A stretch of 64,000 nt of DNA from Actinernus sp. WN-2022 (taxonomy: Eukaryota; Cnidaria; Anthozoa; Actiniaria; Actinernidae): NCBI GenBank assembly GCA_030867875.1, contig JAOWCC010000577.1, forward strand, positions 80,333,740 through 80,397,739. Direction: 5' to 3'. The notes under the pieces were generated by a model. It did not search any database. It saw nothing but the letters and a program-made list of their open reading frames with translations, and was not told the DNA's origin. Made by a program: the position numbers and the translations under genes. Of this stretch, positions 51,561 through 63,790 are shown in pieces (positions within the stretch are counted from its first letter, which is position 1; every line of letters starts with the position of its first letter).

Positions 51561-52409
51561 TGCTTAGAAAGTCAAACAACACTCAGAAGATAATTTATAC
51601 TCTCCAGAATAGTACCGACAGTGATTCAGCACATTTAAGTTGTTTTGGCATTGTGCAGTAAGATTAATGATGATGACTCGTTATGACGTCATGCATTAGG
51701 CAGTTAGTGCATAATTATATACATGTAATGTTGTTTAGGTCGCATACTATCGATCTGGTTCTGTTATTCTTCAACTGGTTAAAATCTAAGGACATCTACA
51801 GTATACTTTATCTATTAAGGGAAAGAAGGAATTCATTTTCGCACAGCTTGATTAAATGATTGTTGGTCGACCGGCCTGAGTTATTTGGCCTTGCCGTCAA
51901 ACCTGAATATGAAAGTCCAATATCGGTTATGTCATCTCACAAGTAAATTGTTCAATATATATTTTAACTCCAGATTCACAATCAGTATGGAATGAAAATC
52001 TGCTTGAAAAGTATTGTTCATCTACGAAAATTGAATATGGGAGTATCCTCGAACGCAATTGAGAGATGTTTTTATTGTATACTGTAGGTGTAGAATTGTT
52101 TTTAAACTCAGAACGGTCGCCCTTTTTATTTATTTTTATTCACATTATATAAACATTCAGAAATACTTTATATTTATTAGCTTGTAAATATGAGGTTAAT
52201 CAGTCTTTGGATACCACTGCAATTGATAACTAGTTCCTGTTAAACAATGGTATAATCAATAAAGGTACGCTAAACGCCGTGGGAAGAGAGTAGCAGCTGA
52301 CATGACGAGAGCTAGCTCTTTTTTAACTTACTTTAGATGCCACGCCTTTGTACGATTCCATCTTTTTTTATTAATGACAACTTAAAATATTTCAAAGACA
52401 AATTCACAA

Positions 52410-52950
52410 ACATTTCACAAATACGGATTTGTGCAGTTGCTGGATAATTCCTTTTTACTCCCTGTACGGTTTTGTATGCACGTTGGGCTGAGTAGCCAGG
52501 GCTGGGTCTCACAAATACGGATTTGTGCACTGAGTTGCTGGATAATTCACTTTCTCTCCCTGTACGGTTTTGTATGCACGTTGGGCTGAGTAGCCACGGC
52601 TGAGCAGCCAGTTATAGTTAATTTGTACGTGCTTGGCCTCACAAATACGGATTTGTGCAGTTGCTGGATAATTCCCTTCTCTCCCTGTACGGTTTTGTAT
52701 GCACGTTGGGCTGAATAACCAGGGCTGGGTCTGACAAATACGGATTTGTGCACTGAGTTGCTGGATAATTCACTTTCTCTCCCTGTACGGTTTTGTATGC
52801 ATGTTGGGCTGAGTAGCTAGGGCTGAGCAGCCAGTTATAGTTAATTTGTACGTGCTTGGCCTCACAAATACGGATTTGTGCAGTTGCTGGATAATTCCCT
52901 TCTCTCCCTGTACGGTTTTGTATGCACGTTTGGCTGAGTAGCCAGTTATA
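52410..52950. repeat. Minisatellite of about 95-130 bp units
   Basis: Five units begin with CACAAATACGGATTTGTGCA and contain GGATAATTC and TGTACGGTTTTGTATGCACG. Longer units carry an extra GAGCAGCCAGTTATAGTTAA block, so a higher-order two-unit period of about 220 bp is present. Minus-strand pseudo-ORFs here are artefacts of the repeat. Confidence 0.9.
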
Positions 52951-53497
52951 GTTGTTTTATATGCGTTTTGTTGCCTTCAGTGCATTGTTATGGGTTTCTA
53001 TAACCAAATTTCGGTCGTTCTACGCGGGTCATCTAGTGTGTGTTTTGCCTGATTGAAAACACGGATTTGAGTAATGGCTTAATTATTTACCCGCGGTCGG
53101 TCCCGGTGCCTTGCTTATTGCGCGCTTCTATAGCCGTTTCTAGTTGATTGTTATTTGGTGCTCTCAGTCTTGTGCGTTTTATGCGAATTGATTCAGACGT
53201 GCCGTCCTTGTGGTTAGCACCAGGTTTTGGATTGGTTTATATATTTATATTCGGTTTCTGCACGTCATCTGCAGGTTTTGTAGTTGTTTATCGCACTTTC
53301 ATGGTTTCACATTGTGCATTTTATTCAGTTGTCATCTGGCGACGGATACTTGTTTAGGCCATGGTTTTTTTTTAAAGCATTTTCTGCCCTCATATTCCTT
53401 ATTTGTTTATGGTATTTCATGCGTTATACGATTGCCTGGCTTTTAGTTATAGTTTTTAGTTGTTTAGCCCTTTTATTGTCATACCAGTCATATTTGT

Positions 53498-54150
53498 TTG
53501 CATGGTCTAATTATCTGCTTCCCCTTGTCCGTTGGCTTTTAGCTCTTTCATTATAGTGATATTGTTTGCCTCAGTTGTTTACTCGGTCGGCTCCATTGTT
53601 CCTTTCTGCTCCGTTGCCCCCTTTATTCTCTGTCCTTTGGCAGCCTGAAAGGAATACTAATTCCCTAGTCGGATTACTGACGCTCAGGCTGTCATCCCCT
53701 GGGTCCTCCCGCGCGTTTAGGCGGTACAGCATTCATTTATTATATTTTCCATTCCCCTATAGCCCTTGCTGAGTTACTGGTTTGTTTCATTTCTGACCCA
53801 CGGGATAGCAGCTCAATTGTACAAGTGTTTGTATGGTCTAATTATCTGCTTCCCCTTTTCCGTTGGCTTTTAGCTCTTTCATTATAGTGATATTGTTTGC
53901 CTCAGTTTTTACTTGGTCGGCTCCATTGTTCCTTTCTGCTCAGTTGCCCCTTTATTATCCGCCCTATGGCAGCCTGAAAGGGATACTAATTCCCTAGTCG
54001 GATTACTGACGCTCAGGCTGTCATCTCCTGGGTCCTCCTGCGCGTTTAGGCGGTATAGCATTCATTTATTATATTTTCCATTCCCCAATAGCCCTTTCTG
54101 AGTTACTGGTTTGTTTCATTTCTGACCCACGGGATGGCAGCTCAGTTGCA
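53498..54150. repeat. Tandem duplication of about 325 bp
   Basis: TGGTCTAATTATCTGCTTCC starts each copy (about 53502 and 53835); both contain CTGACGCTCAGGCTGTCATC and GCGCGTTTAGGCGGTA. Probably part of the adjacent retroelement (54280-54610). Confidence 0.85.
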
Positions 54151-54279
54151 CAAGTATTTATACTTCTGTCTACTATTTCTATTTTATACGCTTGGTTTGG
54201 ACATCTCTATGGCTACCTGTCCCAGCCGACTACTCCACAAGGGAGGGTAGTCAACAGTCATTTCACGGGTTCCGCTATG

Positions 54280-54610
54280 CTATCTCGGTTGAGATTGTAT
54301 TTGAAAGAAGCGCGAGTCGACGAAGGTGAACTTTTCACAGTTTAAGAGCTGGCGCAGCTATCACACTAGCCTTATCAGGGAGTCAGCTAGCCGACACAAT
54401 GATCGAGTCATGCTGGTTGGCGCAACGCACTGACTGCCTCTTAATATTTAAGCTCGCTCAAATGCTGCGACCTGGAGGCCCCTCTGAATTATTGTCGGCT
54501 GATGATTCCCTCACTCGTTCGTCCACTACCTGCTACTCAGACTTTAAACAATTTAAGGCACGTCGCTTCGCAACCCCCTCTTTAGTTAAGTTTGGGGGTT
54601 GTGTTTGTGT
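54280..54610 (+). mobile_element. DIRS-type tyrosine recombinase fragment
   Basis: The plus strand encodes, across small frame breaks, EARVDEGELF, HSLRAGAAITLALSGSQLAD, a GWRNALTAS stretch, then KLAQMLRPGGPSELLSADD. HSLRAG (HxLR) and HxGW are tyrosine-recombinase signatures as in DIRS/Ngaro retrotransposons. Stops and indels show decay. Confidence 0.6.
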
Positions 54611-54706
54611 CTAGGTTAGGGCTTAGGTAATCGAGTGGTCAGCTTATTAGGTATGGGTGTATCGCTGGGGGTTTGGGGTTTAGACCCTATAACTTGCATT
54701 GTCGCG

Positions 54707-55035
54707 GTCGCCTTTTCCCATTCTTATTTGATGAGCGTGAAAGGGAGTGTCGCGAATAGTATACTATTCGCACCAGTCCTTTTCAATGCGAGTATAAATA
54801 AGAACACCACTAGCCAACAGGCGCAGTTCATGTCAGATACGATCAAGCCTCCCGCAGTGGTAAACATGCCTCATAGCGGCCTTCCCCTTGACGCTCTCTC
54901 TCTCTCTCTCCCTGCGGCTGTGTTCATATTTCCCTCCCCTCCCTATTTCCTTGCCACTTCCACTCCGTTTGAACACGGTCGCCTTTTCCCATTCTTATTT
55001 GATGAGCGTGAAAGGGAGTGTCGCGAATAGTATGC
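54707..55035. repeat. Pair of ~60-bp direct repeats bracketing 270 bp
   Basis: GGTCGCCTTTTCCCATTCTT with the same continuation to GTGTCGCGAATAGTAT occurs at about 54705-54765 and 54978-55033. The first copy runs on into the palindrome GAATAGTATACTATTC. Could be remnants of terminal repeats of a small retroelement. Confidence 0.7.
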
Positions 55036-55450
55036 TATCACAAACCTAAGAAAATAACACATAATGGTACAACTGAGTTACTCTGGAAATTGCTTGCAAA
55101 GGTTAAGACTTTAAGAAAGCAATAATTAATGAGCACATTAGAAACATAGATGTTGTCAGCTGTGCTGCGCCAAGTTAGATACTCTACTGAGCAATCAGTT
55201 CTTGCACACAAACGTAGCTGTGAAGTTAGTAGATTGGCTATTTTTTCAGTGGCATGCGATTTTCTTAGACAAAACTTGTATTTCAACGCCAGCGCCTTCA
55301 TTCTTTCGTGCAGCGAAGCAAGACCAGTCATTTACCTATCTTAGTCTAAAGTTCAAGTCAAGGACATAGCTCAGCAAGAGCTGTTGCACTACTTTATTTG
55401 TTTCATAATACATGTACATGAACTCCTCGTATTTGATTGTTTAGAATGGT
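55030..55450. repeat. Segment duplicated from 51010-51560
   Basis: Downstream copy of the repeat described at 51010; same order of shared phrases. Confidence 0.6.
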
Positions 55451-55459
55451 TTTTCCTTG

Positions 55460-57247
55460 CAAGCAAGTTCCAGAGTAGCCAGCTGTATCATTATGTGTTA
55501 TTTTCTTAGCCTTGTTCTAGTCTAGCAAAGTACGACACCTAAATACATGTAGTAGTCCACTCTTATTTCAAGCAACAGTAATATGTTTGCCAATTAAATA
55601 TCGTTTCACATGCAGTCAGTTCATAAAAATGTGGCAAAGACTTGCCTCCAAGAAGCTAGTAATACGAAATAACAAAGTCGATATGAATTCAAATCAACAA
55701 CATTATGAGCATTCAAACCCAACAATCTTGGTTACTCTCCATCGGGACCGCGATTTGGTGACCGTAATAGCGAGAGCGCGGCGCGTAATAGTGGGAGACG
55801 AGACAAACTAGAATTATCTAGTTTGGAAAATGTAGGGTAAATCTTGGTAAGATGCAAGAAATGGGAGTAATTATTGGGGGTTAATTTGCCTTACGTTTTA
55901 CCGGCTCGATAATTCAAGCAACGTTCACATTATCCCCCTTTTTACTTTATAAAGACATGTTGGTAAAACTTGAATTACACGTTCATAGTAAAACGTAAGT
56001 AAAAGTCAAAGATAGAAAGATTACATATGGCTCGAATTTTACTGCATTGGATAATTACCGGTTTTCATACATTATCCTGTTGCGATAACTCGAAGAATTA
56101 TGAGGGAATATGCACATTTTTCTTTAATGAATAACACTGGGAAAACGTAAGGGAAAATATCAAGTTATCTAATGATTTTCAAGCAAACGGTAAAACTTGG
56201 ATAATACCTACACTGATAATTAAGGTAAAACGAAAGGAATATATGTATTTATCCAGGCACGGCAAAACGCTTATAAAATGTGGGATTATTTCAAATTTTC
56301 AACACGTTTTCTAATAGCCAAAATCCATTCAAAACGCGAGTCTTTTTGCCGTGTAATGGCTTCTTCGCATTTGGTGGGTTAAGTTTGGTATTATTAAAAT
56401 GAGATAAATATACTGTAGAATACAAACAAATTTCAGCAGCCTCGCCGTCAGAATAACAGGTAGCCCAAGCACTGTTTATGGCTATTTTTTAAGTTTGTAT
56501 TGGAATTATTAAACTAGCTTTTCGATAAACATACTGTAATAAAATAAATAAAACTTACCCGACGTCTATCTGTATCTTGGCTGCGTCTTTATGCAGTTTC
56601 ATCGAATTTGGGTGCATTTTAAACCCTATACTAAATAAATTTGTAAACAGAGCTTGGGCTTCCTGTGTTAGAACAATTTATCCATATTTCAAGTCCCGGA
56701 TAGCGACTTCATTCCGGATTGGCTGAACCTTGTATTTCGAAATCATTCTCGGTTTCACAGTTCGTATGAATGCCAATAAATTAACCTGAGTATCAGGATC
56801 TCAAGAAGAGAAAACGAGAGAAGACGGGGTAGAGAAAAGGAAAGAGAGCCTGCCACAGACCCATTGAGAAAGGCCTTCCGCCTCACAAGCATACGTCATC
56901 GAGCTATCACTTTTTAACCAATACAATTTATTTCAGGTTTTCGGAGATTAACATAACTGTCATCACGTGTTTTTAAGTGTTGGCCGGAGTTTTCGATCTC
57001 TGTAAATAAAATGTTGGACTTTAATATGGTATTTATATTTCATCTGTTTTGTGCTACGACTAATACAGAGTTCTGTTGTCCCTTCAAGGATAATAAGCCT
57101 ATAATTCTCTCGAAGGTTTTGAGTTAAGTTTATGTTGCCGTGGGAATTGTTTTGTTTTGAATGTGAAAAGGTTCCCTCGCTGCAAGCTGAACCTTCTTCA
57201 ACTTGCTGTCAGTGGGCTGACATCACTGACGGCTACAATGACGTAAG
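55460..57247. other. Non-coding host sequence
   Basis: AT-rich, with several GGTAAAACTT/ACGTTTTACC phrases around 55840-56270 that may be a worn repeat. No ORF of note. Confidence 0.35.
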
Positions 57248-58565
57248 CACTGTAAAAACTAAAGAGTTGTTTGACCCCAAGGAGTTGTTTCAATTCTTTT
57301 ATTGAAGAGTCATTTTTGACCCTCTGTAAGAGTCATTTTGACTCCCGGGATCGTTTTGACCCCTCTGAAGGATCAAAATGACCTTTTAGGCAGAGTCTGT
57401 TGCCTCTTTAGAAGGGTCAGTAGACCCCTCCAGGAGTTGACAAAGAGTCCTGTAACTCTCCGAAAGGGTCAGTGAACACATAGTGGAGTTGACAGAGAGT
57501 CCCGTGACTCTTTCTCGGAGTCATTCGACTCGTCTGTAGAGTAAAACAACCCTTCTGTAGAGTCCACTGACACTTCTAGAAAAATAAGTGGAATCCTTCA
57601 AATTTGAAATATTTTGTTAGTTAGGATACGTTAAGTGCGGATGCCTCACGATCGTCGTCTGGTTAATGGACAGATAAGAGTTGCCCAACTTTGCGGCATA
57701 AGTAGGGTGCGCGCGATTTATAACCGGGGCCCTTAAATACGGCTCGCATATATTCAAAGGAAGTATGCGATACATATAAATTGTGTAGAAAAGTTATAAG
57801 TGCTTTTTTGTATTAAAACTCCCCTGATCCCGAAAAGGCGTTGATCTATAAGTACTTAATCAGTCGGCCGAGTGAGACTAAACCGAGTTTACCCATATTT
57901 GGAATCAAATCAGGCCTGGTGAAGGCCTGGTGGAGGCCTGGTGCCCTGGTCCCAAATCTGTTAGTTTTGGCGGGCAGTTTCGAACGTGGTGGAGTTTTAT
58001 CTGAGAAACAATCCGAAGTTCTGTCCTTCCATCGCCACTAATGGAGCACGATTCTCTTGATAAAATGGCTCGACTAACTGCTTCAGTTCTGAGGGATCGA
58101 CATCAGTTCTGGATGAGATGAGCTAATTCCGGAGAAATCGGCGAAGAAGGTTAGCATTCGAATTCAACTAAGTCATGTAAAGCTAAGTTCATGCAATACA
58201 CTACGCTAAAGCACACTCAACCTAAGTTTTTCTTGTAATTAACTTCCTAATTCTGCTCCAATTTCGTCGACGACATTCCCGAGTACAATTGCTAGGAACT
58301 AAGCATAAAGTTAACTATAAAATGGGGCACAACGCTCTTCAAACATTTTTATGCGTGTTTAATACAGATGCTCACACTTTACTTCTCCGAGTCAGATAAC
58401 CGCAGGCGTAGCTAGATGTAATTCTAGTTTCGGACTAGTTTTTCCAGAAATAATTGTTCTCAGTTTATATCTTAGGTATAATATATGTATAGTGTAAGTT
58501 TTCCAAAAGGAAACTTGCCATCTATTGATTTGTTTGACTCCACATTCAATAATGGCGTCACATGT

Positions 58566-58921
58566 GGGGCACTGTCGAATTGAACCTTCAAGTGTATTTA
58601 TAACAAAACTACAAAAATAACACCCTGAGATAGAAGAGAAATACCATGTGAATGTCCTGATCTGTGTTTCAAACTTTTTCAACAGAAGATGGCAAAGATT
58701 AAAGTGGATTACAAAAGCCTATTGTGGAGACTTGATTCTGATTTAAAGTTGCTCTAAATTTCTCATCAGTATTTTTCATCCACTCTAATCTTTGCCACCC
58801 TGCATTAAAATTGTCTCAAATTTTCTCCGCTACATTTTAAAATCATATTCTGCTAATCTGAGTAGTTATTTATCTCATTATTCATCGGAAAAAGTGTCAT
58901 TTGAGGATTGACAGTTCCCTT
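58566..58921. mobile_element. MITE copy 1 (GGCACTGTC ends)
   Basis: Diverged relative of 61119-61449: GGGGCACTGTC at left, TTGACAGTTCCC at right followed by TTTAA; the shared interior includes GATGGCAAAGATTAAA and AATCTTTGCC. Confidence 0.6.
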
Positions 58922-59326
58922 TAAGGCATGGTCTGATCCACTAGCAACAGCAAATATTACATTCAATTTTATACTAGCAGCAGTTGATTCCATCTTGTTT
59001 GCATTTCTAAAAACATCTAGTGCATGACTTACTTGCATTGTGTACAAGCCTAACTTCCACCTCTGATAAAAAATGATCTAAAAGCCATCCACGTCTTCAA
59101 TATATTCAAAATGTTGAGTGGAGTTGTAAACTAAACTAAGCCAACTTGCCCTGTAATAAGTTATCTAATATTATAGATATTGAGTCATATGTGTGATGCA
59201 TCAGTAATTTTGCTGCTATGGCAAAACACACAACCCATGTGTTTTGAAATAGAGTACTTATTATAAAATTCTGCCAATAGCCTACATGTATGTAGCTGGC
59301 GATGTTTTTGTGAGAAGACAGGCTGC

Positions 59327-59438
59327 GGCCAAGGGTATTTTCTGAATGGCCCCCATCTTCGCCAAGCTGTATTCTTCCACCCAGATAGCATCACACAGCT
59401 TGGCCAAGATGGCGGCCATTCACAAAATACCCCTGGCC
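59327..59438. repeat. Foldback repeat
   Basis: GGCCAAGGGTATTTTCTGAATGG is mirrored by CCATTCACAAAATACCCCTGGCC (arms about 45 bp including CCAAGCTGT/ACAGCTTGG). MITE-like. Confidence 0.75.
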
Positions 59439-59934
59439 ATGACCTCGATTGTCTTGCGAAAGCTACCATTTACACCGCCATCTATGCAGGCTACTCTGTG
59501 AAGAACACAAGAAATATGCACAAGATTAACAGTTAAATGGATTCTCGAGCATGCGATACATGCTTAATAGTTTTTGTTATTAAGGAAAGAACATTCCATT
59601 TCTTGGCAGAATTTATATAATTAAAAATTATTCACTGAAGTGAAGGTGAATAGTGGTGGATATTTACCGAGCCGCTATATACCACACTTCAGCTACATTA
59701 AAGGCAGCACCAAATAGTTTTTTTATTTTCTGTCAAATGGACAAAAACTCGCACGAGGTGATCACTGCTTAGCTCGGGGGTGAATATGAAATCATATTAA
59801 TTTTTTGAGTAGCCAATCAGAGCGTGCGAAAAGTGATATTTACTGGTGTGGTATATACTAATAATATATTAGCATAACCCAGCTGCCATCTATTGACAAT
59901 CTTCCCATCTGATTGGGTAGCCAGGTGCCATCTT

Positions 59935-60079
59935 TCAATTGAAGGGCTGTATGCAAAAAGGGCGTAAGTGACTCCTGATCATATTCTAAATTCTCCTACA
60001 ATTTCTTTGTTTTCTAAGGGAGAATTTAAAATGTGATCAAGAGTCACTACGCCCTTTTCGCACACATCCCTTCAATTGA
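59935..60079. repeat. Foldback repeat
   Basis: TCAATTGAAGGGCTGTATGC and AAAGGGCGTAAGTGACTC at the left match the inverted sequence ending CCCTTCAATTGA at the right; arms of about 65 bp. Confidence 0.8.
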
Positions 60080-60544
60080 TAGTCAACTGTGTATGTGCTG
60101 CAGACAAAAATAATTTAGAAAAAAATACTTTTATGACAATTTTGGAATACAGTCATAATGTTGATTTGAACTTTGCAAGTTACTAAATATGCATTCAGTG
60201 CAGTTTATGCACAGGATTCAGGTGGTGATCGGATTGCAAGAATGTGTTCCTCTTTCTGGAATTATAAATACTTAGGTTATTAGTCAGCTAAGCATTTGTG
60301 CATGCAACTTGACTGAAATCTCACCTGATGTCAAAGCTCTGCCTGCTTGACTATTTTAGTGTGTTGTTGTACAAAAAAATAACAGTGTGTTGTTTGTTTA
60401 GATTTCAAAATGAATGTAATAGATCCTTTCAGCTTGCCCGTTTGTTGCCCCATTTCAGGCCATGTCACCAGTTCTCCAGAGGATTTACGGTAGTTCGTTT
60501 CCAATTATTGTCCAAGTTTCGTATTCTAAATTACCATTGTACGT

Positions 60545-60740
60545 GATGGCTGTAGACGTATGTGGTCAGTGTTAGCCTCATCTTGGTGTTAAACATTCAT
60601 AAATACCTGCTAGAAAGTGGACTTCACAACTCTGCGTATTGTTGTAGGTTTGAGTTTTACACCCTGACCCTCTCGCTGGTATTTATCAATAGTTAACCTT
60701 CGAATGAGGCTAACACTGAGCACATGCATCTACAGTCATC
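60545..60740. repeat. Foldback repeat
   Basis: GATGGCTGTAGACGTATGTG plus CAGTGTTAGCCTCAT at the left are mirrored by ATGAGGCTAACACTG and CTACAGTCATC at the right; arms of about 45 bp. Confidence 0.8.
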
Positions 60741-61118
60741 GCATTCAGCGGTCATTTTCGAATATGAAACAGGACTATTATAGAAATTGATACTTTTCTC
60801 CTGCGATACAGAAAAACAAAACGACTTTACTCAAGGGATATGTCAGGTGGTCTGAAACAGGGCAACAAAGAGGCAAGCTACAATGGTATTTTAAGTGGTA
60901 ATACAACTTAATGTCATGTATTTTTGGTCTGCAGACAGTCTTGATTATAAATTGCGCTCCTACTTCACAGTCTTGCAATTTTGTAATGACCCATAATATG
61001 ATTCAGACCAAATTAATTGCACTCCACTCAATTCTGTTACCAATAATATTGTATTAGTTTTTGTAGTTAGCTCTAAAGTTATGAAATGTAATACTTTAAC
61101 TTTAGTTACAGTATTATT

Positions 61119-61449
61119 AGGGACACTGTCAATCATGAACCTTGAAACTTATTTTAAAGTAAACTACAAAAGTAACGCCTTGCATGTGAATATCCTGATT
61201 TTTTTTGGGATAGAGGATGGCAAATAATTAAAACTAGGTTACAAACGTTTATTCTAGAAATTTGATTTTGGCTACAGTGAGCTCTAATTTATCATAAAAG
61301 CAGTATTTTTCATTCACTCGAATCTTTGCCGTCCTTCATCCAAATTGTCTTTGAACTTCTCTGGAAAGCATAATAAGCTAATCTGAGTAGTTAATGTTGT
61401 CTTCCGTCAGGAGAAAGTTTGTCATTTGGGGGTTGACAGTGTCCTTTAA
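61119..61449. mobile_element. MITE copy 2 (GGGACACTGTCAA ends)
   Basis: AGGGACACTGTCAA at left and TTGACAGTGTCCTTTAA at right form terminal inverted repeats. The interior matches copy 1 at 58566-58921. A TTAA-type target duplication is plausible but the left side is altered. Confidence 0.75.
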
Positions 61450-62967
61450 CATCAGATTCTCTCAGTTTATATTTATTCGGAAATCTGTTATCATCAATAT
61501 TTATTGCAATAGTTCAACATTAAATCAGTCATTCACTAGTTTATTTGCTATATTTATTACGAAATTATCAAATGTTATTTTTTTGTGCAATTTTGAAATT
61601 CATTTTTACAGTATTTTGAAATAATTATCAATGTTATATAGGATAAATTGCTTGAACTATTAAATGAAATATATATTTTAATAGTATGTTGCTGTATTCC
61701 TTTTATAATATAGTATGTTAAATTAGATAATTGCATGGGAGAACAAAGCTACCTACATGGCATCATGTAGGTTTTAGTAGGATTGGGCAATGTTTTTGAG
61801 ATCAGTGCAGATATAAAAACGACACCACGAAGCCTAAAACATAACTCTTTAGAATCGACTCAAGAAACGGTCAAAATAACTCATCATAAGAGTAGTTAGT
61901 TATTATTTTATAGTTAAAACGACTCCTCGGAAGAGTAGATTAGTCATGCAACCCTTTAAAGAGCAATTTTAAAACAACTCGAGAAAAAGTCGAAACGACT
62001 CCTTTGAAGAGTAGAGTACTAATTTGACCCTTCAAAGAGCTATTTCAAGACGACCCTAGAAAGGGTCAAAACAATCCTTTGAAGAGTAGATTACTGGTTT
62101 GACCCGTCAAAGAGCCATTTGACGACTACTCCAGAAAGGGTCAAAACAACGCCTTCGAAGAGTAGATTACTAATTTGACCCTTAAAAGAGCCATTTTAGG
62201 ACTACTCCAGAAAGAGTCAAGACAACTCTTTTGAAGAGTAGTAACGACTCTTCGAAGAGTAACGGCAAAAGGGGTCAAAACGACTCTTTTGGAGCGGTCG
62301 TCCTGGGGTTAAAAAACGACCCCTTTGAAGGGGTCAAAACTACTCTTATGTTTTTACAGTGCGCGGTGACGATATTTGCCTCTTCTGTTGTTCGGTTTCC
62401 AGAACTGTGTGAAGATCTGAATAAAATTCCCGCCGGCAACACTCCGCAGCCGTCCAGTTTCTTTCGAGAAACATGCCTTCGAGACAGTTTTCGTGCAGGC
62501 TAAAGAATAATATTTCGTAAGAACTGTTAAGGGGCTTCCAATGGTTTTATGAAATCCATTTAAATCGTCAGTAAAAGAGAGATTTAAGTTTGCTAGTGCA
62601 GTGTTCATGATCACGGCCGTGAAGCTCGCGTTCACATTTGGTTTTGAATCTTTTGTTTTTTTATCCAATCAGCACAACATCCAGATTCTGGATGTAGAAC
62701 ACGAGCCAGTGAATGGATTTGTGTCAGGCCCTCTTTTCTTTCTTTCCCTCAGGTTACCAAGAAATCAGCCTTCGTACCTTCAAATCACCATTTATAACTA
62801 GATTATATTGCTAGAAGACTACAGTAACTGCTGCTACGGAGATTCCCATCAGTTTGGGATGAGATGTAAACTAAATAATTTGTGGAGAAATCGATGAAGA
62901 ACCGCTGCGAAGCTGGGAAGGTAAGCATTCATACAGTCTGCAACGTGTCTAGTTCATGTCATGCACA

Positions 62968-63421
62968 CTGTAAAAACTAAAGAGTTGTTTTGATCCCAAG
63001 GAGTTGTTTCATTTCTTTTACCGAAGAGTCGTTTTTGACCCTCTGTAAGAGTTAGTTTGACCCCAGGGGTTGGTTTGACCCCTCTGAAGTATCAAAATGA
63101 CCTTTTAGGCAGAGTATGTTGATTCTTTAGAAGGGTCAGTAGACCCCTAGAGGAGTTGACAGAGAGTCATGTGACTCTTCGATAGGGTCAGAGAACCCAT
63201 AGTGGAGTTGACAGAGAGTCCCGTGCCTCTTTGTCGGAGTCGACTCGTTTGTAGACTAAAACAACCCTTCTGTAGAGTCCACTGATACTTCGAGATAAAT
63301 TAGTGGAATCCTTCAAATTTGAAATATTTTGTTATTTAGTCAAAAAAGCTAAAAAAGCAGTTGCCTCACGATCGTTGTATAACAGTTTGCCCACAGTCGG
63401 GTGCGCGCGAACTATAACGCG
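62968..63421. repeat. Second copy of the CACTG-bounded left end
   Basis: CACTGTAAAAACTAAAGAGT to GCCTCACGATCGTTGTAT repeats 57248-57680 in the same order with many point differences. The copy is cut at 63421 by element C, about 10 bases after GGTGCGCGCGA, whereas the 57.7-kb copy continues into other sequence. Confidence 0.85.
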
Positions 63422-63698
63422 AGTAGTATAGAAAGTAGCGGTTCTGGCGCAGCATCAACGCGCTCAATTATATCTCAATTCGCTGACCCCTCACCCTCAA
63501 CGCATTTGTTTGGACTTTGTAGACCACAAAATGCCCAAAATCCCAACTATTATCTATCGAGTACCCTAGATGTTGTAATTTTAGGCATTTTGCGGTCTAC
63601 AAAGTCCAAACGAATACGTTGAGGGTTCGTGGTCAGCAAATTGAGATATAATTGAACGCGTTGAGACTTCGACCAGAACCGCTACTTTCTATACTACT
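63422..63698. repeat. Terminal palindrome of element C
   Basis: A 277-bp palindrome from AGTAGTATAGAAAGTAGCGG to its complement ending CTATACTACT; arms about 110 bp. The centre (ATCCCAACTATTATCT then TACCCTAGATGTTG) matches the centre of element A's palindromes although the arms do not. Confidence 0.9.
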
Positions 63699-63790
63699 AT
63701 AGTACGTTTACCACATTTCGATACCCTCCATTAGAGAAAGGATAGTATAAGTAATATATCACACACCATAGTTACTATATCGAAAAAACT
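63699..63790 (+). promoter_or_regulatory. Subterminal promoter-like region of element C
   Basis: CCATTAGAGAAAGGATAGTA with the following TAAG is similar to the ATTAGAGAGAAGATATAT motif of A and occupies the same place between terminal palindrome and first gene. Confidence 0.45.

Larger units (their letters stand above)
57248..62361. mobile_element. Candidate CACTG-bounded element with reiterated subterminal motifs
   Basis: CACTGTAAAAACTAAAGAGT at 57248 and its partner ACTCTTATGTTTTTACAGTG at 62342-62361 form short terminal inverted repeats. Both ends are filled with variations of GGGTCAAAACGACTCTT and GAAGAGT. The termini recall CMC-group (CACTA/Chapaev) transposons. No transposase is visible in the 5.1-kb interior, which has nested MITEs, and no clear target duplication is seen, so the two ends may belong to separate copies. 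Confidence 0.45.

Noticed and set aside
52333..52753. Repeated MHKSVFVRPSPGYSAQRAY ORFs
   Set aside because: They are translations of a minisatellite unit with non-ATG starts and no other gene features.
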